NCBI GenBank assembly: GCA_023431045.1
Contig: JAEYXZ010000057.1
Coordinates: 1-12,412, forward strand
Source: Bacillota bacterium
Lineage (GTDB): Bacteria; Bacillota_I; Bacilli_A; Acholeplasmatales; Acholeplasmataceae
Reading direction: 5' to 3'
Length of the DNA stretch: 12,412 nucleotides
This document shows, piece by piece, positions 6,369 to 12,412 of the stretch (positions within the stretch are counted from its first letter, which is position 1; the number at the start of each line of letters is the position of its first letter). The position numbers and the translations under genes were made by a program. The notes beneath the pieces are model-generated. The model was not told the DNA's origin. It saw nothing but the letters and a program-made list of their open reading frames with translations, and ran no database searches.

Positions 6369-7366
6369 TATGACTTTCCTAGTGCATTTTTAACTTTACC
6401 AATGACATCTTTTTCAACCATCATTTTAGCTTGTCTAATTCCATTTGAAAAGGCGTATGCTGATGACGATCCGTGTGCCTTAATAACGACTTTATCAAGT
6501 CCTGCAATTAATGCGCCACCAACCTCATCTTGTGAGAATGATTTTTTAAAGTTCTTTAATGCTTTTCTTAAAAAGAGACCAGCAGCAAGTTTGGAAAAGA
6601 ATCCGCGTTTGATTTCACGCTTTAAAATTGCCCCTACAGCCTTTGCAGTACCTTCCATAGTTTTCATCACGATATTAGCTGTAAAGCCATCTGAGAGTAA
6701 AACATCAGCCTCTGAATCAAGAATTTCTTTTGGTTCAAGATTACCATAGAAGTGAATGGCAGGATGATCCTTTAATAATTGATAGGTTTGAACATCGATA
6801 TCACGACCTTTACCCGGTTCGGTACCAATATTAATTAAACCAACTTTAGGTTCTTTAACATTAAATACTTCTCTTAAAGCAACACTTGCATAAACAGCAA
6901 AATCAACTAAGTGTTCCGGTTTAGCATCAATGTTACCACCCGCATCGAGTAAAAATGCAGGTTTACCTGAGATCGTTGGCACGATTGGTGCGATTGCAAC
7001 ACGGCTCATTTCTTTCATTGGTCTAATTAAAAAGTAACTTGCGAAAATGAGAACTTGGGTTGGTCCGGCTGAGACAACAGCATCTGATAATCCATCTTTA
7101 ACATGTTGGATTGCCATAATCATTGATGCATCTTTCATCTTTAAAGTATCTCGTCCAACATTCTTTTCGCCCATGTCAAAAAACTTCGCTGCATGTACGA
7201 CTTTTAATCTTGGATGTTCCTTTAAATATGGTGCCATTAATGCCGTGTCACCAAAGATGGTTGCTTCTATATTATCAAAACGATTAAGTGCTAATAAAGT
7301 ACCTTCAACAATCTCTTTTGGAGCTAAGTCTCCACCCATCCCATCAATTGCTAATCTAATCATCAT
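6368..7366 (-). CDS. plsX: Phosphate acyltransferase PlsX
   Basis: A 332-residue enzyme that converts acyl-ACP and phosphate to acyl-phosphate, the donor used by PlsY to start membrane phospholipid synthesis; it acts peripherally at the membrane. The family N-terminus IRLAIDGMGGDLAPKEIVEG (3-22), LLDAGGNIDAKPEHL (139-153), LSDGFTANIVMKTMEG (224-239) and KAHGSSSAYAF (296-306) are clear. The usual SAGNTGA segment reads SAGPTQV (99-105), a visible departure. The start is an ATGATG pair: the first ATG (7366) lies 5 nt after TAGG and 9 nt after AAAGG, and the second (7363) is equally possible. It follows recG by 38 bp and overlaps rnc by one base, placing it mid-operon. Confidence 0.96.
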   Translation of the reverse strand: MMIRLAIDGMGGDLAPKEIVEGTLLALNRFDNIEATIFGDTALMAPYLKEHPRLKVVHAAKFFDMGEKNVGRDTLKMKDASMIMAIQHVKDGLSDAVVSAGPTQVLIFASYFLIRPMKEMSRVAIAPIVPTISGKPAFLLDAGGNIDAKPEHLVDFAVYASVALREVFNVKEPKVGLINIGTEPGKGRDIDVQTYQLLKDHPAIHFYGNLEPKEILDSEADVLLSDGFTANIVMKTMEGTAKAVGAILKREIKRGFFSKLAAGLFLRKALKNFKKSFSQDEVGGALIAGLDKVVIKAHGSSSAYAFSNGIRQAKMMVEKDVIGKVKNALGKS

Positions 7367-7404
7367 TTATACCTACCTTTATTCTTAATTCATTATAACA
7401 TTCT

Positions 7405-9339
7405 TTATGAAATCCGCTTCTTTAAATATGGGTATGCTTCGATGTTCTTCGCGTAATACTTTGCATCATCCTTCATACTATGTATGATTTCCTGATCAAC
7501 TGTTAAGTCAAGGAAGTTTAACTGAATTTTCCCGGTTTGGACAAAATCAGAGAATATCCCAGGACCTCTTAGTTTTAAATCATACTCTGATAGAACGAAA
7601 CCATCATTAATATTTTCAAGTAAATTCAGACGTTCAACATCTTCTTTACCACTTAATAAGTAACAAGTTCCACCTAGTTTTCCACGACCGATTCGTCCTC
7701 TTAATTGGTGTAATTGAGATAATCCAAAATGCTCAGCTCCAAAGATGACCATTGTGGTTGCATTTTTGACATCAATACCCACTTCAATCATCGTTGTCGA
7801 AAGTAGAATTCCTTGTTTGTCACTGATAAATGCTTCCATGACTTTATTGACGTCATTTGGATTTAATTTACCATGGATGACAAAGATATGGGATGGATCA
7901 AGGGTTGCTTCGAGTAATCCTAAAACTGTCTCAATTGTATACTTCTTTTTCTTTGTAAGAATAGCTGGAACGATGATAAAAGTTTGTTCATATTTAGCTT
8001 GACGATCCTTAACAATTTCAAGCACTTTTAATTGATCTTTGTCACTTAGTAAAACTGTTTCAACAATTCTTCGTTCAGCCGGTTTCATATGAATTGATGA
8101 AACATCTAAATCACCAAAATAAGTCATAAATAAACTTCTTGGAATTGGTGTTGCAGTTAAGTAGAGTACATCAACCGCATGACCTTTATTGATTAATTGG
8201 TGTCTCACATCAACACCAAATTTATGTTGTTCATCAATGATAGCCATCCCAAGTTGATTAAATATCACATCATCACTTGCAAGTGAATGAGTCCCTATAA
8301 TCATTTTTACCTGACCATTTTTAATGTTTTCTTTAACAGATTCTTTTTGATCCGTAGAACTTGTTAGCAATGTCGTTGGGACATCTTTAAAATATTGAGT
8401 GAAGTTTTCATAGTGTTGTTTTGCAAGAAGTTCAGTTGGTGCCATCATAGCAACCTGATAACCAGAACTAATCATTCCGAGTGCTGCAAGGAATGAAACC
8501 ATAGTTTTTCCACTACCAACATCGCCTTGTAGTAATCGATACATCGTTTCATTCTTTTTAAAATCTTTATAGATATCATTGACCGCTTCTTGTTGATCAA
8601 GTGTCAGTTGAAATGGAAGTTCGTCAATTTTATGCTTAATATCTTTGATTTGATATGCTCTTGCATCACGCTTGGTTTTCGGATCCATCTTATAAAAATA
8701 TTTTAATTGTTCGATGAATGCTTCTTCCATCTTAAATCGTCGAATCGCCTTCTCTAAGATTGGTAATGACTCAGGTTTATGTAATTCAAGTAATGCTCTT
8801 TTTCGACTGTATAGAAAATGTTTCTTCAATAGTTCGATTGGTAGTGTTTCATAGATGTCGACTTGATTATTGGTGATAATTTCATCAATAATTTTTGAAA
8901 TATTAGCATCTGGAATTCCTTTAATTTTATATAGTGGTTTAATCTCACTTTGATCCACTTTTTTAGTTATAACAGATACATTCATTTCATTTTTTAATAA
9001 GTTGAATTGACCTTTAACCAAACAAAGATCACCTAATTCTATTTGCTTTTCGATATAATCACGACCAAAAATTACTAATCTGATTTGATGTCCATCAACG
9101 TCTAAAGTGGTTGATGTAATCGAGACTTTACGCTTAAAGGTGGTTGGTTTATCGATAATCTTACCAATCACAGTACTTACTTCATTGTGCTTTAAGTCTT
9201 CATACTTTGAAACATAGAAATTATCATAACCACGCGGATAATAAGAAATAAGGTCATAGGTATTCCACAGTCCTTCTTTTCTAAATATTTGGGTTAACTT
9301 ATCTCCCACACCTTTGATTTCTTTTAAATCAACATTCAT
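7405..9339 (-). CDS. recG: ATP-dependent DNA helicase RecG
   Basis: A superfamily 2 helicase that remodels stalled forks and Holliday junctions. From the chosen ATG (9339) it has 644 residues. The wedge/OB domain starts with KEIKGVGDKL and is followed by helicase motif I GDVGSGKT (272-279), DEQH box (369-372), TATPIPR (395-401) and motif VI QLRGRIGR (545-552). The RecG-specific TRG region starts LRGPG but continues IFSDFVQTG (595-603) in place of the common GTRQSG/GTRQTG core. Gln601 is kept and the Arg is Val600. The frame is open to a GTG at 9366, but ATG 9339 has the better SD (AGGGTG, 6 nt before) and follows the TATAAT box at 9358-9363. It is the first gene of the housekeeping operon, 38 bp before plsX. 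Confidence 0.93.
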   Translation of the reverse strand: MNVDLKEIKGVGDKLTQIFRKEGLWNTYDLISYYPRGYDNFYVSKYEDLKHNEVSTVIGKIIDKPTTFKRKVSITSTTLDVDGHQIRLVIFGRDYIEKQIELGDLCLVKGQFNLLKNEMNVSVITKKVDQSEIKPLYKIKGIPDANISKIIDEIITNNQVDIYETLPIELLKKHFLYSRKRALLELHKPESLPILEKAIRRFKMEEAFIEQLKYFYKMDPKTKRDARAYQIKDIKHKIDELPFQLTLDQQEAVNDIYKDFKKNETMYRLLQGDVGSGKTMVSFLAALGMISSGYQVAMMAPTELLAKQHYENFTQYFKDVPTTLLTSSTDQKESVKENIKNGQVKMIIGTHSLASDDVIFNQLGMAIIDEQHKFGVDVRHQLINKGHAVDVLYLTATPIPRSLFMTYFGDLDVSSIHMKPAERRIVETVLLSDKDQLKVLEIVKDRQAKYEQTFIIVPAILTKKKKYTIETVLGLLEATLDPSHIFVIHGKLNPNDVNKVMEAFISDKQGILLSTTMIEVGIDVKNATTMVIFGAEHFGLSQLHQLRGRIGRGKLGGTCYLLSGKEDVERLNLLENINDGFVLSEYDLKLRGPGIFSDFVQTGKIQLNFLDLTVDQEIIHSMKDDAKYYAKNIEAYPYLKKRIS

Positions 9340-9357
9340 ATGTTTCACCCTATCCAT

Positions 9358-9363
9358 ATTATA
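9358..9363 (-). promoter_or_regulatory. Possible -10 box of the recG operon promoter
   Basis: A perfect TATAAT on the minus strand (9363-9358) lies just downstream of the preceding terminator and about 19 nt before the preferred recG ATG. A start near 9351 would leave the SD AGGGTG intact and exclude the GTG start at 9366. No good -35 is visible at 16-18 nt; that stretch is the T-run and lower arm of the terminator. The promoter is therefore only a suggestion. Confidence 0.4.
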
Positions 9364-9376
9364 CACTACGCCCCAT

Positions 9377-9411
9377 AAAAAAAGCCCTATTCCTTATGGA
9401 ATAAAGCTTTT
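9377..9411 (-). terminator. Intrinsic terminator after the carbohydrate-binding lipoprotein gene
   Basis: On the minus strand a 14-position stem (9411-9398 with 9393-9380) closes an ATAA loop and is followed by T7 (9383-9377). Two of the pairs are G-U as minus-strand RNA but would be C-A mismatches as plus-strand RNA, which fixes the orientation. It separates the lipoprotein unit from the recG operon. Confidence 0.92.
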
Positions 9412-9431
9412 TCAGTTTCTATGTGATTATT

Positions 9432-11051
9432 TTATTCTGCTGAATAAATAACTTCAAGATTTCTAAAGTAAACAGTGGTTAATACATCATCAGCTGGAAC
9501 AAATGGAGATGGATTAGCACCTTGAGCATCTGTGTATGGAGGACGAATGGTTGTTAATGAACCAAACCAGAATTGTAATTCTTTGTTAAATTGGTCAGTT
9601 TCAAATTCATAGGTTAAAGTAATTTCAACCCAATCTGTTGTTAAATCAATATGTCTCCAGGCATCTTCAAGTCCTGCACCTTCAATTGCAACACGTAGTT
9701 TTCTTGCAGCATCAGCTTTAGCTTCAAATGTAATGGTATAAGTACCTGCAAAGAATTGAATCTTATTCATAACAAGTGCAGCTTGATAATCACCACCAGC
9801 AATTGCAGTAATATCAACTGCTAATTCACCAGCTTCATAAGTATAATCAAACCAATTTCCATCAACTTCTCGTAAATAGAATCCATCAAATGTATTATCC
9901 CAGTTTTGTGGATTACCAAAGATTTCAAATGATTGTGGACGGTTCCAAGGTTCAGCAACGGTAATCGTATAAGTTGCTTCTGAACTTAATTCATCAGAAT
10001 CTTCTACTTCAAGATCAAAGACGTAAACACCGACTGCAGGGTCTGCAGGATCAAATGTTTCTGGTCCAGAACTTTGAGTCCAAGTCACATCTGCCCAAAC
10101 AATAGTATCTTTGTCATCAGCAATTGACACACCAGTACCAAATGTAAATGGTTGTCCAGCTTTGATAACCTGATTTGTTACAGAGAATGTTGGAGCTTGA
10201 GGTTCTAGTTCAGGTCCTGGGACTAATTTAATGTTATCGATGTAAATCTTAGTTTCAACAACTCTAAATTCAGCAGGGACACCGGTACTTTCTGCAAAAT
10301 TACCAAATGCAAATTGTAATTGAGCACCAGTAACATCATTTCTAACATAGAAATCCTTAGAAATAGTTACCCAATCGGTTGTAATCGCTGTGAAGTTATT
10401 TTCTCCAAATGCTTTACCAGTTGCACCATCGCCGCCGATAACTGCAGGAGTTCCGCCTTGAATTTGATAATTCATATATCTAGCATCATCAGCCTTAACA
10501 TCAAATTCTAAGGTATATGATGTGAATGCTTCTAGGTTAGTTGCATTCCATTGTAATTGAACTGCCCACCATTGAGTATCTGCTGCAGGTAATTCAGTAA
10601 TATCGATTTCTAATACACCACCTACAACAGTATATACTGCATTATAACCAGTGGATTGGTCAAACCAGGTGACATAACCATCAAGACCATCAGCAAAATC
10701 GCCATTAATGAGGTTTCCCATCACAGGAGCAACAACGGTTACAACACGAACTTTAACTGCTTCATTTCCTGCTTCATCCTCTACGGTATAAGTTAGTTCG
10801 TAAGTACCAGCTACTTCTGTATTCACGGTACCTGTGACATTTGCTGCAGTTAATGTGATTGGTCCATCAACATCATCTGTTGCAGTAACGCCTGTCAGTG
10901 GATTAAATGTATCTCCGACATTGATTGTTATATCATTAGCTCCAGCGATAACAGGTTTAACTGTATCTTCTTCAGCTGGAGGTGTTGGTTGACATGCAAT
11001 CAACATAAATCCTAACAATCCTACAAATATGAAAGTTAATAATTTTTTCAT
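9432..11051 (-). CDS. Surface lipoprotein with two Ig-like plus CBM4/9-like carbohydrate-binding units
   Basis: A 539-residue lipoprotein. The signal peptide MKKLLTFIFVGLLGFMLIAC has a lipobox LIAC, so Cys20 should be lipidated and the protein anchored outside the membrane. After a short acidic linker come an Ig-like domain of the DUF5011 type (about 31-107, PVIAGANDITINVGDTFNPL), a CBM4/9-like beta-sandwich (about 111-278), a second Ig-like domain (283-366) and a second CBM-like domain (370-537). The two CBM-like units share clear internal similarity: YTLEFDVKADDAR against YTITFEAKADAAR, TTDWVTI against TTDWVEI, and LQFAFGNF against LQFWFGSL. Exposed Trp residues (for example Trp161-Trp162 and Trp400) could contact sugar. 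No catalytic domain is visible. The gene follows the PF10091-type hydrolase and has an operator-bearing promoter and a terminator of its own. A glycan-capture role is inferred; the ligand is unknown. Confidence 0.85.
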   Translation of the reverse strand: MKKLLTFIFVGLLGFMLIACQPTPPAEEDTVKPVIAGANDITINVGDTFNPLTGVTATDDVDGPITLTAANVTGTVNTEVAGTYELTYTVEDEAGNEAVKVRVVTVVAPVMGNLINGDFADGLDGYVTWFDQSTGYNAVYTVVGGVLEIDITELPAADTQWWAVQLQWNATNLEAFTSYTLEFDVKADDARYMNYQIQGGTPAVIGGDGATGKAFGENNFTAITTDWVTISKDFYVRNDVTGAQLQFAFGNFAESTGVPAEFRVVETKIYIDNIKLVPGPELEPQAPTFSVTNQVIKAGQPFTFGTGVSIADDKDTIVWADVTWTQSSGPETFDPADPAVGVYVFDLEVEDSDELSSEATYTITVAEPWNRPQSFEIFGNPQNWDNTFDGFYLREVDGNWFDYTYEAGELAVDITAIAGGDYQAALVMNKIQFFAGTYTITFEAKADAARKLRVAIEGAGLEDAWRHIDLTTDWVEITLTYEFETDQFNKELQFWFGSLTTIRPPYTDAQGANPSPFVPADDVLTTVYFRNLEVIYSAE

Positions 11052-11116
11052 CCTTCACTTTTCTCCTTTTTTTATTTTTTAAAATGATTTGGATAAACTT
11101 AATTTAGTACAACTCT

Positions 11117-11126
11117 CGAACGTTTT
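11117..11126 (-). promoter_or_regulatory. Weak third operator-like half-site
   Basis: The core AACGTT (11124-11119) repeats the centre of the two stronger sites 20 bp further into the transcript, but only the six central bases are palindromic. It may be an auxiliary half-site or chance; low confidence. Confidence 0.3.
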
Positions 11127-11132
11127 TTTATC

Positions 11133-11150
11133 TATTGAAACGTTTCGATA
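11133..11150 (-). promoter_or_regulatory. LacI-family type operator downstream of the lipoprotein transcription start
   Basis: The perfect 10-bp palindrome GAAACGTTTC (11146-11137) lies within a longer imperfect one, TATCGAAACGTTTCAATA. The central CG with A/T arms is typical of LacI/GalR-family operators. It does not fit the CcpA cre consensus well in its outer positions, so a pathway-specific LacI-type repressor is the better guess. It lies just after the predicted start site (about 11155), a position suited to repression. Confidence 0.65.
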
Positions 11151-11161
11151 ACTGCATACAT

Positions 11162-11190
11162 ATTATATATGAAAACGTTTACTTTTTCAA
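11162..11190 (-). promoter_or_regulatory. Sigma-A promoter of the lipoprotein gene
   Basis: On the minus strand TTGAAA (11190-11185), a spacer of exactly 17 nt and a perfect TATAAT (11167-11162) make a strong promoter. Transcription would start near 11155, about 104 nt before the lipoprotein ATG. The spacer itself is occupied by an operator-like site (11170-11183), so a bound repressor would block polymerase directly. Confidence 0.85.
11170..11183 (-). promoter_or_regulatory. cre-like / LacI-family operator inside the promoter spacer
   Basis: Read on the plus strand the 14-mer TGAAAACGTTTACT matches the CcpA cre consensus TGWNANCGNTNWCA at every fixed position except the last (T for A). It fills the gap between the -35 and -10 boxes of the lipoprotein promoter. 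Catabolite repression by CcpA, or control by another LacI-family protein, is inferred; neither regulator gene is in the window. Confidence 0.65.
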
Positions 11191-11219
11191 GCAATATTAC
11201 TCAAAATAATTATTTCACC

Positions 11220-12412
11220 TTACATTTTTATATCTTCAAATCCCAAAATAGTTAGTCCAGCGTATATGTGATAGTTTTTCATCACATTTTCCCAAACGAA
11301 ACCGTTCTTGTAGTTAGAAATCATCAACAAAGTAATCCCTTTATCAATACCAATATAGTCTGGTGCAATCCAAGGAGTCTTTGATGCAAGTGATGGATAA
11401 GCATTCACATCATAAGGTCCCATATTATAAGCATCCTTGAAACCATAAGTGTCCCAAAGACCTTCAATGCTAAAGAAATGTTTTGACGCATCGGCTGATT
11501 TTTTCGGTAGATAATTAATCGATGCAAGCGCTCCATATGGAGCAATTGTTCCATTATGTGTCACATTTTTAGCCGGTCTTGCACCATAAGCATTATATTC
11601 ACCAGGTCCATCTGATGCGGTAATTCCCCAAGCATTTTCACCATAGGTTTTAAAGACATCTTTGTAATCTTGGGTATATGCATAATTTGCTTTTGCAGCA
11701 AGTGTTGCATTATCAAACCAATTGATTCCATTCGGATCATCCATTTCTCTAAAATCGATAAATGCGTGTGAGAATTGATGTTGGAATAAAGAACCATTAT
11801 AAGCATAATAGAATGGTTCGACTGAATTTTCAGGATATTTTGTAGATTGATAACCACCGTAATATTGACTCATTTCGACAGCCATCACTGTTTCATATAA
11901 AGATTCATCGGTCGAATGGGTAAGTGAACCAGCAGCTAAAACATAAAGTATTAATTGTTCAGCCATATGATCCCACGCTCCACTAAAACCACTTTGGTCA
12001 GAATAACCCATATAAAACATGTTTCTAGATGGATTAATATACCAATTCCAATCAATTTCATCATACATTTCTTGGAATTTATCTGCAACCGTACCACCAA
12101 AATACTCGCTTGCAACAATAGCTCCCATCACTAAGAGTCCAGTATCAATTATTGATACTTCGGAATTGGGCGATGGAACACCTGTTACGATATTATAAAA
12201 ATGATAATAAAATCCGTTTTTTCTTTGAATTTCTAAAAGTGTATCCATCGTTTGATTGGCACGATTAAAACCTTCTTCTTCAGTAATCCATTCTTCATCT
12301 ACACCAATTGCATATGCTGCAAGTGCAAACCCTGTTGCAGCAATTGATGATAAAGAAGGCGCATTTGGATAGCGGTCTCTTGCTAAGCCATAGCCAACTT
12401 GTTCTTCATTAT
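11220..12412 (-). CDS. Glucoamylase-like glycoside hydrolase (PF10091/GH144-like), 5' end outside window
   Basis: The C-terminal 396 residues are visible; the reading frame stays open to the right edge, so the true start and any signal peptide are missing. The ATG at 12248 is internal: upstream codons continue with family sequence (GYGLARDRYPNAPSLSSIAA, then TGFALAAYAIGV). Further family landmarks in order are NGFYYHFYN, SIIDTGLLVMGAIVA, SLFQHQFSHAFIDFRE, YGENAWGITASDGPGEYNAY, GTIAPYGALASINYLP and YIGIDKGITLLMISNYKNG. This is the alpha/alpha-barrel 'glycoamylase' domain, whose characterised members include beta-1,2-glucan-degrading GH144 enzymes. The exact linkage attacked cannot be told from the sequence. 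It lies directly upstream of the carbohydrate-binding lipoprotein, so a joint role in surface glycan use is likely. No terminator follows it. Confidence 0.85.
   Translation of the reverse strand, partial: NEEQVGYGLARDRYPNAPSLSSIAATGFALAAYAIGVDEEWITEEEGFNRANQTMDTLLEIQRKNGFYYHFYNIVTGVPSPNSEVSIIDTGLLVMGAIVASEYFGGTVADKFQEMYDEIDWNWYINPSRNMFYMGYSDQSGFSGAWDHMAEQLILYVLAAGSLTHSTDESLYETVMAVEMSQYYGGYQSTKYPENSVEPFYYAYNGSLFQHQFSHAFIDFREMDDPNGINWFDNATLAAKANYAYTQDYKDVFKTYGENAWGITASDGPGEYNAYGARPAKNVTHNGTIAPYGALASINYLPKKSADASKHFFSIEGLWDTYGFKDAYNMGPYDVNAYPSLASKTPWIAPDYIGIDKGITLLMISNYKNGFVWENVMKNYHIYAGLTILGFEDIKM

Larger units (their letters stand above)
11052..11219 (-). promoter_or_regulatory. Regulatory intergenic region between hydrolase and lipoprotein genes
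   Basis: This 168-bp gap holds the lipoprotein promoter (11162-11190), three ACGT-centred operator-like sites (centres near 11176, 11141 and 11121), about 104 nt of untranslated leader and the SD AAGGAG about 11 nt before the ATG at 11051. A weak AT-only hairpin just after the hydrolase stop has no GC pairs or T-run. Read-through from the hydrolase gene into the lipoprotein gene therefore remains possible. Confidence 0.7.

Noticed and set aside
6402..8002. Plus-strand open frames of 85-115 codons opposite plsX and recG
   Set aside because: They are antisense to strongly conserved coding sequence, without ribosome binding sites.
9340..9366. GTG start for recG at 9366 or ATG at 9357
   Set aside because: Neither has a good SD, and the TATAAT box would be inside the coding sequence. 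The ATG at 9339 has AGGGTG at proper spacing and leaves the RecG domain intact.
11191..11219. AT-rich inverted repeat after the hydrolase stop as a terminator
   Set aside because: The stem has no GC pairs and is not followed by a T-run on the minus strand.
11561..11857. 98-codon minus-strand frame inside the hydrolase gene
   Set aside because: It is an out-of-frame shadow; the hydrolase frame there contains family motifs (YGENAWGITASDGPGEYNAY).
11220..12248. Hydrolase gene starting at the ATG at 12248
   Set aside because: The same frame remains open upstream to the window edge and encodes conserved family sequence there, so this Met is internal.
1..12412. tRNA, rRNA, CRISPR array, insertion sequence or prophage
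   Set aside because: No cloverleaf, repeat-spacer pattern, transposase or phage gene was seen on either strand.

Overview
All recognisable genes in this window lie on the minus strand. The DNA is AT-rich. Tryptophan is encoded by TGG and TGA acts as a stop (it ends dnaD), so the standard bacterial code is used. AT-richness, standard code, Firmicutes-type genes (dnaD next to nth; recG/plsX/rnc) and strong AGGAGG-type ribosome binding sites suggest a low-GC Gram-positive, most likely an Acholeplasma- or Izemoplasma-like member of the Mollicutes branch. It is unlikely to be a Mycoplasma or Spiroplasma using TGA for Trp. The taxonomic guess is inference.

Read in the direction of transcription (high to low coordinates), the layout is as follows. 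(1) 12412-11220: 3' part of a PF10091-type glucoamylase/GH144-like glycan hydrolase. (2) 11219-11052: a sigma-A promoter with a cre-like/LacI-type operator between -35 and -10, and further ACGT-centred operator sites downstream. (3) 11051-9432: a lipoprotein made of two (Ig-like + CBM4/9-like) units, closed by an intrinsic terminator. (4) 9339-4455: a compact housekeeping operon recG-plsX-rnc-dnaD-nth with start/stop overlaps, closed by a terminator that contains the nth stop codon. (5) 4352-3129: an XRE-type regulator with a long helical, TPR-like C-terminus, with its own promoter. (6) 3123-2814: promoter, 16-codon leader peptide gene and a multi-segment RNA attenuator. (7) 2813-1: two overlapping genes for a heterodimeric ABC exporter, the second running off the window.

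The most interesting part is region 6. The ABC exporter operon has a textbook-like ribosome-sensing attenuator that no ordinary gene call would show. It comprises a good promoter, a strong SD, a 16-residue leader ORF (MLKIRRGNPFIIGDLV), and five RNA segments that pair in mutually exclusive ways, ending in an intrinsic terminator just before the exporter SD. The predicted logic is that an early ribosome stall in the leader frees segment 1 to trap segment 2, so segment 3 pairs with the terminator arm and the exporter is expressed. Completed leader translation favours termination. This resembles in principle the bmrB-bmrCD arrangement of Bacillus subtilis. The exporter subunit at 975-2813 also carries the degenerate catalytic residue (Asp for Glu) typical of one half of heterodimeric drug exporters.

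The saccharide region (1-3) looks like an inducible or catabolite-repressed surface glycan-utilisation locus: a hydrolase followed by a carbohydrate-binding lipoprotein with no catalytic domain. No tRNA, rRNA, CRISPR array, insertion sequence or attachment site was seen.
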